A stretch of DNA of 64,000 nucleotides from Endomychus coccineus (GCA_958510875.1 OY294068.1:197866315-197930314); one strand, 5' to 3'; shown: positions 1 through 11,289, counted from the stretch's first letter. Notes: generated by a model from the sequence alone, not told the origin. A program made the numbers and translations.

Positions 1-250
1 ACACGAACGTAAACAACTACGTAAAATCAACGTAAAACATCAAGTTAAGCATAAAGTGATATAACATCAAGAAACATAAAAAGACGCAGTCCATATCCTG
101 ATGTTATGCGAGAAGCGGTCCCAGGGTATGGATGAAGACCGGAGAGGCTTTAGCAGGTATGCTGTAACTTGGAGGGAGTCCTGCACTACCAGTAGTGATA
201 GATTAAAGCTGCTGGTGTGCATAAAGCATTTCCTCTCCACAGAAAAAAAA
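1..250 (+). mobile_element. 3' part of a TTAGG-targeted poly(A) element (copy A)
   Basis: This segment matches the last ~200 bases of the two fuller copies at 403-1382 and 1392-2337. It shares the stretch from 'agacgcagtccatatcctga' through 'gcatttcctct' and ends in a run of A at 243-250. The A-run is followed directly by ggttaggtta. A poly(A) tail abutting TTAGG is what telomere-repeat-specific non-LTR elements of the TRAS/SART type leave behind. No reading frame is visible, so assignment to that group is inference from the junction only. The 5' side lies outside the window. Confidence 0.55.
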
Positions 251-402
251 GGTTAGGTTATTCTGAGAGTGTTAAGATTAGCGCAATTACAATATTTTCT
301 TTCTTTATGAACAAAGTTAGGTTAGTAGATTAGGTCAGTAGGTTAGGTTAGCAGGTTAGGTTAGTTCTGGTTAGGTTAGGTTAGGTTAGGTTAGGTTAGG
401 TT
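251..402 (+). repeat. TTAGG-type repeats with an interspersed spacer
   Basis: TTAGG-type units flank a spacer reading 'gagtgttaagattagcgc'. The end (366-402) is a nearly perfect GGTTA/TTAGG run of about seven units. The spacer recurs around 2408 and 2540, so it belongs to a repeat family that travels with TTAGG. This suggests subtelomeric or interstitial telomeric DNA; which one cannot be decided from the window. Confidence 0.8.
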
Positions 403-1382
403 AAGTTCCTGGAAAGCAGGAGCCTCTTCTTTTGCGCGGAGCCTGAAAACCGCAACCAGGCGCGTCTCCAGGTGGCGGATAGGGGAATGCTCATGGCCCT
501 GTTGCCAGCAGGGTCAAGGGTAGGAGTAGACATGCTCCCGCGGACCAACAGGTACCCAGACCCCGGATAGAATGTGGGACTCTCAGTCACATGTTCCTGA
601 CAAGAGGGTGACGGATAGATTGCGGCTGATACGGAGAACCATATGTTCCGGAAGAGTAAGTTATCCCATCATAGATAACTTACTGAAACACACAGGAAAG
701 ATCGACAAACAGATTGAGTACTGAAACACAGGTACCATAATATTGGGAAAAACAATATTTTGGTACAAAACGAGACACCACAGGAAACATCCATAGCGTG
801 ATGGAGTACTGGAAACCCAGAAACCAGAACAACATGGTTAAAACGAAACAGTCAGGAAATATCAACGAACCGATAGAGTACTGAGACTGAGGGTACCTTA
901 ATATTGTGGAAAAGCAATATTTCGGTACAGATACATACAGGAAAGATCCATAACGTGTTCGAGTACTGGAACCCAGAAACCGTAACATCGGTAAAGTACG
1001 AAACAAATAGAAATTTATCCACAGAGGATAAAACACTAAAACAAAATACCGTAAAATTGGGCATCAACCATATTACGGTATAAACAAAACGTGACCATCA
1101 ACGTAAACAACGAAGTAGATATTTACGTTTAATCGACGTAAATATCACAAATAAACACCAAAAGAAACTCAGTTCGATATAAAATCGACATACTAAGAGA
1201 AAGACGCAGTCCATATCCTGAAGTAATGTGATAAACGGTCCCGGGATATGGATGAAGATATGAGAGGTTTTAGCAGGTATGCTCTAACGAACTTGAGTGA
1301 GTCCTGCACTACCTGAAGCGATAGATAAAAGCTGACGGTGTGCATCAAGCATTTCCTCTCAACAGAAAAAAAAAAAAAAAAA
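403..1382 (+). mobile_element. TTAGG-targeted non-autonomous element (copy B, ~980 bp)
   Basis: The element starts right after TTAGG repeats with 'gttcctggaaagcagg' and ends in 17 A residues (1366-1382) followed by ggttaggtt. Copy C starts with the same sequence at the same distance from TTAGG, so neither copy is randomly 5'-truncated. No long ORF is present, so the element is probably a short non-autonomous derivative that depends on another element's proteins. Its middle (680-1080) holds alternating sub-repeats with imperfect stem-loops. In one, 'gtaccataatattg' at about 731 faces 'caatattttggtac' at about 751. A further palindrome sits around 1112-1150. Confidence 0.6.
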
Positions 1383-1391
1383 GGTTAGGTT

Positions 1392-2337
1392 AAGTTCCTG
1401 GAAAGCAGGAGCCTCTTCTTTTGCGCGGAGCCTGAAAACCGCAACCAGGCGCGCCCCCAGGTGGCGGATAGGGGAATGCTCATGGCCCTGTTGCCAGCAG
1501 GGTCAAGGGTAGGAGTAGACATGCTCCCGCGGACCAGCAGGCACCCAGACCCCGGATAGAATGTGGGACTCCCAGTCACATGTTCCTGACAAGAGGGTGA
1601 CGGATAGATTGCGGCTGATACGGAGAACCATATGTTCCGGAAGAGTAAGTTATCCCATCATAGGTCACTTACTGAAACATACAGTAAATATCGACAAACG
1701 GATAAAGTACTGAAACACAGGTACCTTAATATTGGGAAAAACAATATTTTGGTACAAGACGAAACACCACAGGAAACATCCATAGCGTGATGGAGTAGTG
1801 GAAACCCAGAAACCAGAACAACATGGTTAAACATACGTACAGGAAATATCAACGAACCGATATAGTACTGATACATGAACACCCTAATATTGTGGAACAA
1901 CATTATTGGGGGTATACACACAGGAAAGATCCATAACGTGTTCGAGTACTGCAACCCAGAAACCGTAACATCGGTAAAATAACGAAACATATAGGAATTT
2001 ATCCACAGAGGTTAAATCACTAAGACAAAATACCGTAAAATTGGGTACCAACCATATTACGGTATAAACATAACGTGAACATCAACGTATACTACGAATG
2101 TAGATATTTACGTTTAATCAACGTAAATATCAGCATTAAACATCAAAAGAAACTCAGTTCGATAAAATCGACAAACAATCCTGAAGCAATGTGATAAACG
2201 GTCCCGGTATATGGATGAAGATCTGAGAGGTTTAGCAGGTATGCTCTAATGAACTTGAGTGAGTCCTGCACTACCAGTAGTGATAGATATAAGCTACTGG
2301 TGTGCATCAAGCATTTCCTCTAAACAGAAAAAAAAAA
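1392..2337 (+). mobile_element. TTAGG-targeted non-autonomous element (copy C, ~946 bp)
   Basis: This is a second copy of the 403-1382 unit in the same orientation, separated from it by only about nine bases of TTAGG sequence. It keeps the same 5' start, the same sub-repeated middle and the same 3' end (A-run 2328-2337, then ggttagg). It differs from copy B by scattered substitutions and small deletions. Head-to-tail stacking within TTAGG repeats is the arrangement expected from repeated targeting of telomeric DNA. Confidence 0.6.
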
Positions 2338-2613
2338 GGTTAGGTTAGGTTAGGTTAGGTTAGCTCAGGTTAGGTTAAGTAAGGGTAAAAACAACATTAT
2401 TGGTTATTATGAGAGTGTTACGATTAGCGCGATTACAATAGTCGTATTCTATATCAACAAAGGTAGGTTAGTAGGTGAGATTAGTTTACGTTAGGTTAGA
2501 AACAAAGGGAGTACAATAATCAATCATTATTGCTTATTATGAGTGTTAAGATTAGCACGATTACAGAATTTGCATTTTATAGCAACAAAGTAAGGTTAGG
2601 TTAGTTTAGAAAC
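2338..2613 (+). repeat. TTAGG run and TTAGG-linked ~130-bp tandem repeat
   Basis: A TTAGG run (2338-2376) leads into units sharing 'caatcattattg', 'gagtgttaagattagc' and 'caacaaagtaaggttagg'. The units lie near 2400-2500 and 2515-2610, and a third begins after the P-like element at about 4645. The unit near 2496-2530 keeps an uninterrupted 'ttagaaacaaagggagtaca', equivalent to the site where the P-like element inserted. Confidence 0.7.
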
Positions 2614-4636
2614 CATAGATATTATATATACATACATGGATAGCGCATCAGGGATTTTCATTGACTCCAACATATGGAACAGCTGACAAGTGGCAAAACA
2701 TCGTTCTAGCCATAAGAGTACATGTTACTTTAATCTATCATATTATGTTATTTTCAAAAGAAAATAGCAATATTTTGATACAGAAAACTTCTTTAGTGCT
2801 TTGTTTTTTAGTTGTGATTAGTTGTTTGGCTTTTTACTTTCATTTTATCAAATGATATTGTGTAATAACTTCGATGACAATAAGGTTATAATAGTGAAGT
2901 GTGTGATTAATTAGTCTTCTAGTCTTCTTGGATACTTTTAATAAATCTAAGATATAACAATGGTGAAATCGTGTTCCGCATTTGGATGTACAAATCGGTA
3001 TCAAAAAGGAGGACCTAGTTTTCACTGGTATTTACAAGTTTAGTAGATACTGGGTAGTGGTAGATACTTAATTCACAATAATGTAATTTAAACGTAGACG
3101 TTAGAAGTACAATTTTAATCGACTATGCACAATCGAAAATAGAAACTAATAGTGTAATAATTACTGTTCATTTCAGTTTTCTTTCAGATGATAATTGAAA
3201 CAAAAATGGATAATAGCAATGAAGAGAAAAAACTTCGTGCCCAACAAGAATTATCATCTTTGTAGTGAACACTTTACAGAAAATGATTTCGTGTATTCAT
3301 TTGGAAAAAAATCAGTAAAAGACCATGTAGTTCCTCCTAGTATTTAAAATTTTCCAGCGAATGTCTTTAAACGTAAGGTGAAACCCAGAGAACTTAGAAA
3401 TCCGTAAACAATATGAATTTTTCATAATTTTTAGCTGGGTATATGTTGTTATTATTATGGTTTTACTAGTGATGATGCAAACATTATTTCTTGTGAGGGC
3501 ACCTCATTCAGAATCAATGAAGAACAATGTTTACTTTTATTCCCGAAGAATTTGTATTTTTAACAGTAACAGTACCTAATATTATATAATAATGTTCCTC
3601 TGTTGGTAAAATTTAAGTTTAAAATTAAGGTGACCTATAATCTAATTTGTAACTAGAAACATTAATGCTGTGAACTAAAACCCTGTTTATATCACTTTTA
3701 TTTTCTTTTGAAACTGGAATATTTTGCTAATGTTTATTATTATAACACAAAAGGTAAGCTAGCGATTTGCGACTAGCCACAATACCAGAAGTTCACCACT
3801 GAATAATAATAACTTTTCATTTATGTAATTTCCAGTTCTTCTTATTCATATTTAGCATCTTGAGGCTCAATCGTATTCAATTTCTGGCTCAGAAACCTCC
3901 AGGTTTGGGTTATATGGTAGCAGAATTAGATTAATAATTTTCATAAATGATATACTTTTTTTTTTTCGAACCACTCCAAGAAATAGCTATATTATTTCTG
4001 TCTAATTATTTGAGCATTTTGATTTTTATAGATATATTTCTTCTATAGCTTACTTAATTTTGAATATGTATATGTTACTTGTTTTCCATATTATAACTAA
4101 ATCTTCACGACATTATGAAAGATGTTGTTTTATTTATTAGGTCATGTATGGTAATGATTCTGTAGTTGAATATATGTATTAATTAATAATTGAAGCTGTT
4201 GATAACTAAATATGTCATTTAATGTGGGGTAGAGTAATTTCAGTTAATTACATACTAAAGTTTTTCATTGATGAAATACAGAATAAGTTACATATGGGTG
4301 CTTCATGGAAATACGACTAAATTCAAAATGAGCGATATTTAATTCTATATCTTTAATGTAATTTTGTACATAATACTATTATGTATTGTTGCTGAATCAT
4401 AAAAACCGATCAAATAGGATTATAACTTGATAATTCATGAAATTCGTAAAGTGCTCCATATAAAACAATGTAAATTATGCACGTTCTTGCCACTTGTCAC
4501 GTGGTCAGAATGATCTTCATCTCTGTCTAATACCAGGCTGAAATAGGTCTTCTGTCTCTCTTACGTGTTGGAGTCATCGACTGAACAGATGTTTGTATAC
4601 CATGCGCTATCCATGTATGTATATATAATATCTATG
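2614..4636. mobile_element. P-superfamily DNA transposon, internally deleted and decayed (2.02 kb)
   Basis: Terminal inverted repeats of about 35 bp begin CATAGATATTATATATACAT at the left end and are mirrored at 4602-4636. A weaker subterminal match follows ('tgactccaaca', 'acaagtggcaa'). The flanks carry an exact 8-bp duplication TTAGAAAC (2606-2613 and 4637-4644). The related repeat unit at about 2496 shows the unoccupied site. Inside is a broken THAP DNA-binding domain (2960-3410), the N-terminal domain of P-element transposases. An 8-bp duplication, CA-initial ends and THAP together indicate the P superfamily. The catalytic domain is absent, so the copy cannot move by itself. Confidence 0.85.
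2960..3410 (+). pseudogene. THAP-domain transposase 5' exons, broken
   Basis: ATG at 2960 opens MVKSCSAFGCTNRYQKGG then PSFHW. This holds the first two cysteines of the C2CH zinc module and the conserved FH. A donor-like TG|GTATTT follows, and a polypyrimidine stretch with CAG ends at about 3187. The next exon reads KNFVPNKNYHLCSEHFTEND from about 3229, with the last C and H of the module, then DHVVPPSI. THAP domains bind DNA specifically at transposon ends. The copy is dead: the frame before LKQKW is off by one base with stops at 3189-3194, and TAA follows PPSI before NFPANVF. Intron phase was judged by eye. Confidence 0.8.
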
Positions 4637-4644
4637 TTAGAAAC

Positions 4645-6250
4645 AAATGGGGTACAATAAACAATCATTATTGGTTATTGTGCAAATACTTGCGTGCAGA
4701 AGACAGGTTGGCCCAGGCAGTAGGTATTACATGCTGATTATCTGACTTGACAACTAGGTACATACATGGAACTCAGTTTATGTAGACCATAAAAAAAATG
4801 GTTGGAATCTGGAATCTAAAACATTCACAATTTCCTCCATAGTATAATTGAAAATATCTATTTCAAATTTGTCACATCCATCTGTTGGTGTTTCATCTTT
4901 GCATATTTCGTTGCCGTTTATTCTCCTGCATCTCCCTCTAGGTTAGAAGGTTATTTGAAAATTTTTTGGATGAAGTACCTATGCGCCTACCCTGGCCCAT
5001 TTTATTTCAATTCGCGTGTTGTAAAGGCGATTACTTGAACGCAAGAGCTGCTTGCGGCCTTCGGTTTCTGTTCAAGATGTTACGAGAGGATTAGAACAAA
5101 CTCCTCAAGTCAACGTCCTAAGCTTGTTGAATTAAAATAACGACTAAAATTACAGATTCTAGCAGCGACAGGGGCTTCTGATGTGTCTTATGACTGAAAC
5201 TAGTTTACCGGAGGGTTGGCAAGAAAGCAAGCAACTTAACTTTTGGAGTCAGTAACTGAATGGTCGTAAAGTATATAACCCTGAACATTTACGTAGTAAA
5301 GATCGAAGCTTACTCTCGAATAATGCTCTGCGGTATCCAGATTATATCTATACTGAATGTAAATTCATTTGGCTTCAACATAAATTTTACAGGAAAAAGA
5401 GCGACATTAATTATATTCCACCAATTGAATGTGGATGCATTTCTCCGAGCAATACTGTTTTCTGCATCTTTGTGAAGCGTGCTTTTCACGGAGTAAGTCG
5501 TCACGGCTGTTAACCATACGGGCGGGCGTCTTTTAGCGAAGCAAGTTGAAAGCTCGAAAGTTTGGTAAGGCAAACGAGCAGGCAAGCAAAGCGACAACTA
5601 CCCGCACCACCGTCAACTTGAAATTATAGCTTTGTCGTATTAAACAGACCACGAATTTGAAATCACCACCCAAACTTCGCCTATAACAATTACGATTATT
5701 GTCCAACCTCTCCCTTAGTTTCTTATTCTCGTATATTGAATCTGGTTTTCAACGACCTAGTCCACTGTGTTCATTAAAAGTAATACTATTTGAAAGTGTT
5801 TTAATTCGTAGAAAGAGATTGTTTGCCACTACCCTAGATTGTTATTTAAAAGAATTTCCTAAAATCTAGATCAAGTAAAAAGGTTTGTTACCTCTATTGA
5901 TTCGTTAGCATCCAAAGGCTTTGATTCAAATTGATAATTTTGGAATTGCAGATAGTTCTTCAGATATTAACAGTATATAGAGACCTCGTGTTATGAACTT
6001 GAAGTATTCGGATAGGTTTCGATGATTACTCCTGAGACTATTATCCAGGAGTGCAGACTTACTAGTACCAGAACGTCTTCCTTCTACAGGTCCTATGCCC
6101 TCCCCCATTAGACCAGTTCCACCAATGTATAGTCCACGGTAAGAAAATTATATTGGTTGGGAGAAATTGAGCAAGGAGTCTTAGTTTTTTCGAATAGGGT
6201 AGTTCCTTGAACAACTAAGTAACATCATTAACATAAATCTAATATTATAT
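4645..6250. other. No recognised gene
   Basis: The first ~40 bases continue the TTAGG-linked repeat interrupted by the P-like element. The rest shows only short unrelated open frames. A somewhat GC-richer stretch lies at 5490-5610. Around 5920-6137 one frame is proline-rich near its end and stops just before a CGGTAAG donor-like site, but it has in-frame stops upstream and I cannot call it a gene. Confidence 0.5.
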
Positions 6251-6270
6251 ATAAATTCTCGGGAAATTGG

Positions 6271-6552
6271 TCACACTTTAACATATGTTTACTATTTTCA
6301 ACTTTACGTACGTTTCGGTCTCTCGGCCATCATCAGAAGACGTACAGAACAGAAGACGAACAGAGCTAGTGTTTCTGATCGTTTCGGCCGCCTAGACATT
6401 TTAAATTGAAATTAATGCCATAAGGACGCTTTATGCTTGATACAATTGATATTCAGAAATCCCGTGTTAGACAGTGATACGTCTTCTGATGACGATCGTG
6501 AGACAGAAACGTACGTAAAGACGAAAATGGTTAACATATGTGTTAGCGTGCA
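6271..6552. mobile_element. Fold-back element with hammerhead-like motif in each arm
   Basis: Two arms of about 75 bp are inverted copies of each other (6271-6345 and 6478-6552), separated by ~130 bp. Each arm, read toward its own end, carries CTGATGA, a short spacer, GAAACGTAC and GTA. In the right arm (plus strand) CGTCTT at 6480-6485 pairs perfectly with AAGACG at 6518-6523, as stem I of a hammerhead would. Stem II is poorly paired in both arms, so catalytic activity is doubtful. Motifs of this kind occur in the terminal repeats of Penelope-like elements; the origin of this fold-back from such termini is inference. Confidence 0.6.
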
Positions 6553-6554
6553 AA

Positions 6555-7690
6555 GAAAGGCATGGATGGTTGCCAGGAGAATCTGGTGATAGATAGATCT
6601 ATCACTCGGAACTCCATACTCTACAAGCGCAACCTTTCCATGGCCTGAATTGACTACTGCAAGGCTTTCGATTGAACATCACATGCGGTACCAACCCCAT
6701 TAGTGAGATATATTGAATATCTGTTGCCACTCTGGAATACTCGTTTGGCCATCACATCAGGCACACGACGAGTCTTGACAGAATCAGTAACATTCAAGAG
6801 GGGTGTTTTCTAAGGAGACTCCTTGAATTCCCTCTTGTACAACTCACTGCTGTCGCCCTCTATTGCGTTAAGACAGACTCGTGAATATTGCTCTGGACCA
6901 TCAACAACCAGAGGCATTAGAGCATTCATTTATTATACATGAATGATTAGAAACTGTATGCCTCTGGGGTGAAACATCTCCATCAAGCTCTCAACGTGGT
7001 TCAAGAATATACACGAGCCGTAGACATGGAGTTAGGATTGGACAAGTGCGCCGTGTTTCATTTGTGGAGCGGACGATCACCGGAAGTGCAAAAAAAGTGC
7101 GGAAAAGTTGATCTCGAATTCCACATCAGTCGAGAAGGCCAACTAGAGGGCAATCAAGTTTAAACCGTCTCGCCTGAAGCCCAGATAAATGCCGCGGAGC
7201 AAGATCTTATGCTCAGGCGGCATGTTGACAAGTCGATACACCCATCGCCATGATGCAGCCCTGCGGGGGCTGTATTACCATCTAAGGCAATCGAATGGAA
7301 TAGACCTTATTTGCCAGGAGATATTGAGTCGGTTGTCGGAAACGAAAAATGCCAGATGTACTGAAATCACCCGTTTCAGATCGTCAGGTCCATACAAGCA
7401 AATAGGTCTGACGTTGTCGTCCTCGATAAACAAACCAAGACTATGTATGTCATCGGATTCTCTGCTCTGGCAGAGAAGAACGTAGTCTTAAATGAGGAGG
7501 AAGAATGTACAAATTATCAAGATCTCCTGTTCGAGCTCCGCACGCTATACTCAGGCCATAAGATCATATTAGTGGTTCTGATCATCGGTGTCTTGGGCGG
7601 AACTCGGTCTTCGCTGGGTTCGAACTTGAAGATCATTCCGGCCTGTAATAACTCGGCGCAGATCTTTATAGACCGGATGTAGAAGACAAT
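6555..7690 (+). pseudogene. R2-like non-LTR retrotransposon relic (RT and endonuclease parts)
   Basis: Frames broken by indels read, in order: AWIDYCKAFD-type RT motif A (~6640), VTFKRGVF then GDSL (~6790), and a damaged YMDD box followed by KLYASGVKHLHQALNVV (~6935-6990). LGLDKCAVFHL follows. Past 7320 comes a C-terminal block with RPDVV-like residues and then LLFELRTLYSGHKI, matching the restriction-like endonuclease region of R2-type elements. The catalytic aspartate box is mutated to MND with an adjacent stop. A sister copy lies inverted at 11290-12760 and confirms the alignment. The element is dead; the family call rests on domain order. Confidence 0.7.
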
Positions 7691-7699
7691 TATTTTGGG

Positions 7700-8590
7700 T
7701 TCGATAAGACTACTCACGGCACACGAACTACCTACCGACCAGGGGGAGACCAGGGGGAGGAGTAGTTTCGTTGTCATCGGAGCGCGCAGCAGTGAACCTC
7801 AGAACTTGTGTATCTGGAGGATATTGGGATTTACCCCTAACTCCTGTTTACACTGATGAAACATTGAATCAATTATTGTGAAATATACAAATTATTTCAA
7901 AGAATAACTTCTTGGTATATTAACGGAACAAGTGCTAGAGATTGTAATGTTGTGGAATATGAATCAGATGTTGTATAATTCGTCTAAAGCAACGATAGAA
8001 TAAGAAAGTAACATGAACACTGGTTATGGTCCAAGGTAGCGTTGATTTCCCTGCAGGTGTAATTACGTATTAATTAAGGGGACACGCTCTCAACCCTGCA
8101 GGATTACGATCGTTCTGCAATTGCGTATAGCCCTACATTGATTACCTTTTAATTAAATCAAAGGCTGATTCGCTGCCGCTGCTTGCGATTCATACACTCT
8201 ATCCTGACCAGCTTAGTATGTGTCATGCACGCATCACCGCTCTCATTTTAATAATACCCCTAATATCGAGCCTTTGAACGAACCTTTTACTCTCTGTGAT
8301 AAATCAGCGTTCGCTTCTTGATACGCGCCTTCTTAAGATCCTTTGAATATGAACTTCACGTAACAATTGTGCAAAAGATTCGACATGGAATTCGACTGCG
8401 TTTCAGAAATATTCACTACAACCGTTTCCGTACTGGAGAAAACATTGTTTGTAAAAATAACCTAAATTTGGAAACATCTTTAGAACGATATATATATATA
8501 GAAAAGCTATTCGATCCATTCAGATTATCCTACACAGTATTGATAGAAATTTGGTATTATCTGTTGATTTTAATGTTTAATGATAAGATC
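7700..8590. other. No recognised gene
   Basis: No frame here has a recognisable domain. A short region around 8050-8170 contains two PstI-like CTGCAG palindromes and two TTAATTAA octamers, probably incidental. Confidence 0.4.
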
Positions 8591-8628
8591 TTTCTAGTCC
8601 AGATCGAACAGTAACCTCACAAACAATA

Positions 8629-8665
8629 GTTCCAGACAGCTGTTTCGCTTTTCTCATAGTGAAAC
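8629..8665 (-). ncRNA. Decayed hammerhead ribozyme copy
   Basis: On the minus strand the segment reads GTTTCA, CTATGA, a short stem II ending AAGC, GAAACAGCT, GTC, TGGAAC. Stem I strands GUUUCA and UGGAAC pair throughout with one G-U, although their sequence differs from the intact copy at 19052-19095. The GUC cleavage triplet and GAAA are retained. The CUGAUGA core has lost G5, which should abolish cleavage. Flanking sequence (8600-8700) resembles the flank of the intact copy, so both derive from one repeat family. Confidence 0.65.
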
Positions 8666-8699
8666 AAGCAAGTTTGCAACGTTACTGAATGATCTCTGT

Positions 8700-9655
8700 T
8701 TAAGGTAGTCATTCATAATCGGCTCATAAGTGGTAAACATACCAAAATACCTCACGACATCTATGAATAGATATCCTCCTAAGAAATCAAGCAATGTATA
8801 TGTAGCGGTGTATGATAATAGTGGACATGGTTGCTAAGAAACGGAAAAAAAAAGAAGAAATTTGAAGTTTAGAAAAAGCAGATTGTCAAAAATACCTCCT
8901 ATTATTAATAGAATTAGAAGTGAAAAAGTGTTTTATTCTCCTATTCCGATTAATCAACGTGATACCAACATATCCCATTGGCAGATTTCTCGAACTTTAT
9001 AAAAGTTACGAGGAATGTGAGACTACGTGAGTGCGCCAGATGGTGTAGCAAAGCTGCCTTATTAATTATCATTTACAATTCATTCATATATCTAAACAAC
9101 TTGCTAACATTCAAGCTGGTTCTAAGAACATCCATGAACGTAAAAAGAAATTGGATATTCTTTATTATCTTTCATTACGGACAATTCAAGTACATGAGTT
9201 CATTTCATAGTACGATCGTCTCGTCATAAACTAATACAGTTTGTTCTTTGTATCTGTAGGAAGGAAACAGAATGTATATTCTCGAATCCTTGTCAAGGAA
9301 GGGTCATTATGATTTGTAAAATATCGACAAAGCCGAAGAGGTTCCCCACAGTTTCAATAGGAAATTATAAATTACGTATTTAACAGAAATGGTTCTGAAG
9401 AAAACAAGTGCTTTACAGTATATTGGTAGTTGAGACATATGTTTATGATCTAATTTGTAACGAAAAGTTGATCGCTTGCTACGGTTTAAACGAAAGTTTT
9501 TTACCGTGTATTTTCCTTTGAAGCTACACTAGCTATATTCTTATTAAACATGCAATTAGAATATTAGCTTGATATTATTCTCACCCATACCTAAATCCAA
9601 GGAAGTCTGAATAAAGTCAAAAAATTAAGGTCCTTGTCAACAAAAATAGAATAGT
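8700..9655. other. No recognised gene
   Basis: Only short frames without recognisable domains were seen. At 9750-9775 a strong stem (GAGCTC, eight-base loop, GAGCTC) resembles stem II of the hammerhead copies, but GAAA is missing. Confidence 0.4.
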
Positions 9656-9959
9656 TTTTCTGTATCCAGCTGACTAGACTGAGCCGAGTCTCTCTCTTAT
9701 TGGGTGAAAGTTACTACCCCCAAACATATTGCTCAAATAGGAGCTCTTCTTCTAGAGCTCATCACTGGAACGAGCAAATTTGCAACTCGTCTATTTTTGG
9801 AGTAACACGTTGCCATTTTGGATCCGCCATTTTGAAATGAGAAATTTTAATGAAGAATTCATAATAACCAAAAATCCCCTGGATAATTAATCTCAGTGAA
9901 ATAATATCAATAGAATGTGAGTTATCTTAATATAACCAATTTGACGACCACGACACGAT

Positions 9960-10310
9960 TCCAAATAGTCGTGAAGGATAAAGAGCTAGCTTGACTTATG
10001 CGTGGTGATTCCAGCAATAAATCAGACCACTGTTTGTTCAACTGGCCTCGAAGGGAGAGATCCCCCATGCATTTTGATAATGCGATGATTGGATCTGGCC
10101 CTATAGGGGTACCAGACGACCCCTGCCTGGCCATGGTGTCGACCTGTCGACCATATCGTTTCCGTCAACTTCTCTGTGTCCTGGGACCCAGATGATCTTT
10201 GTTTGTCCTGACTAGTTCAGCCAGTGCATCTCTGCATTCTTTGACTAGCCTTGATGCGACTCTATGTGACTTGATAGCTTTCAGGGCCGACCGGTTGTCT
10301 TTTCAGCCGA
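9960..10310 (-). pseudogene. RNase H relic of an R1/I-type LINE
   Basis: Reading the minus strand, frames carry ALKAIKSHRVASRLVKECRD followed by ALAEL, and then ADTMARQGSS-like and GPDPIIALSK segments. These correspond to the central helix and C-terminal part of LINE-encoded RNase H and the region after it. Similar residues occur at ~59050 and ~63650 in this window (SRVVL, R-x6-ARRN), so this is a third fragment of one family. Stops and a frame change show decay. No RT remains next to it. Confidence 0.6.
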
Positions 10311-11289
10311 TTTGAATACTGCTTTTACACTATATATTATGTCTAGTGAGGAAAGAAAAACCGAGGCGACTTGAAATGAAGACTACAGAGTCTGTAAACA
10401 TACACTTTATGATACTGGTGAATGTTGTTATGTCGCCACCAAGTTCATTGGCGCACGAGTTGAGGACAAACTTATTAACAACTTCAACTGCCAACAACCT
10501 TCGTGAACACCGTGTATATTATCAGGTTATTTCCTTTGGAATATCAGCTCAATTGCTAATTCCCTCAAGTAGTTCAATACAATTCGAAGGGTTAAAAATA
10601 AATGGTATTATCATTTCGCATTTCCCATCGTTTATTCGATTAGTGCTCGCAAAACAAATAGCAAGCCGATAGTATAATATTGGTTTATTGTCGTGTTAAA
10701 CAAGAGGCAATAAGGAATCGACGAGTAAAAACCATGCACGCCGTGTTCGGGTTTAACTGTTCTGAAAGGGTTCTTTGTCAGGGCAACGTTCACATTCTCC
10801 CTGCGCAATCATGTATAGTGCTAAGAGGACCATCAATCAAGACTTACAGGTGACTCCTACGACGCAATCAAGATAATGGGGCAACGCGAAGCTGAGCTGC
10901 ACTGCGACATTCATCCGGTATCTACCTCTCTACTTACCTTCGAACTGTTAACTATATCGTGAATACATTCTCGAAACGAAAATATAACACAATTTTTCTC
11001 TTACCGACTTTTAAATTGAGTTAATAAAATGCAGTTGTCCGAAGAACGAACAAAACAAATGTCTTGCCAATTTGAAATTCAGAAAAATCTCTTCATCAAG
11101 ACGTTGGGTTACAGTTATTCCAAAATCGGTATAAAAATAAGAATTTCGGACACTTCTGCAGGTTAAATGTATGATTGCTGCGATGTCGTCGGAGTGAAAA
11201 AAAAAACAAGTTGACCGAAGAAGCTGCTCCCCGGTCGGTAAGTAGCTTTACGTTCCCAAACCGTCTGAGCTAGGTTGTCTTATTAAACC
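10311..11289. other. No recognised gene
   Basis: A 108-codon open frame at 10346-10672 has no recognisable motif and unremarkable composition. I see no element termini here. Confidence 0.4.

Noticed and set aside
680..1990. The 110-118-codon minus-strand frames in the TTAGG-linked units as genes.
   Set aside because: They arise from internal sub-repeats, are not conserved in frame between the two copies, and lie opposite the element's sense.
5920..6137. Proline-rich frame ending just before a CGGTAAG donor-like site, looking like an exon.
   Set aside because: The same frame has TAG and TGA upstream, no convincing acceptor at the right phase, and no recognisable family.
9745..9780. GTGATGAGCTC ... 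GAGCTC as another hammerhead.
   Set aside because: Stem II is strong but the GAAA segment and a cleavage triplet are missing.
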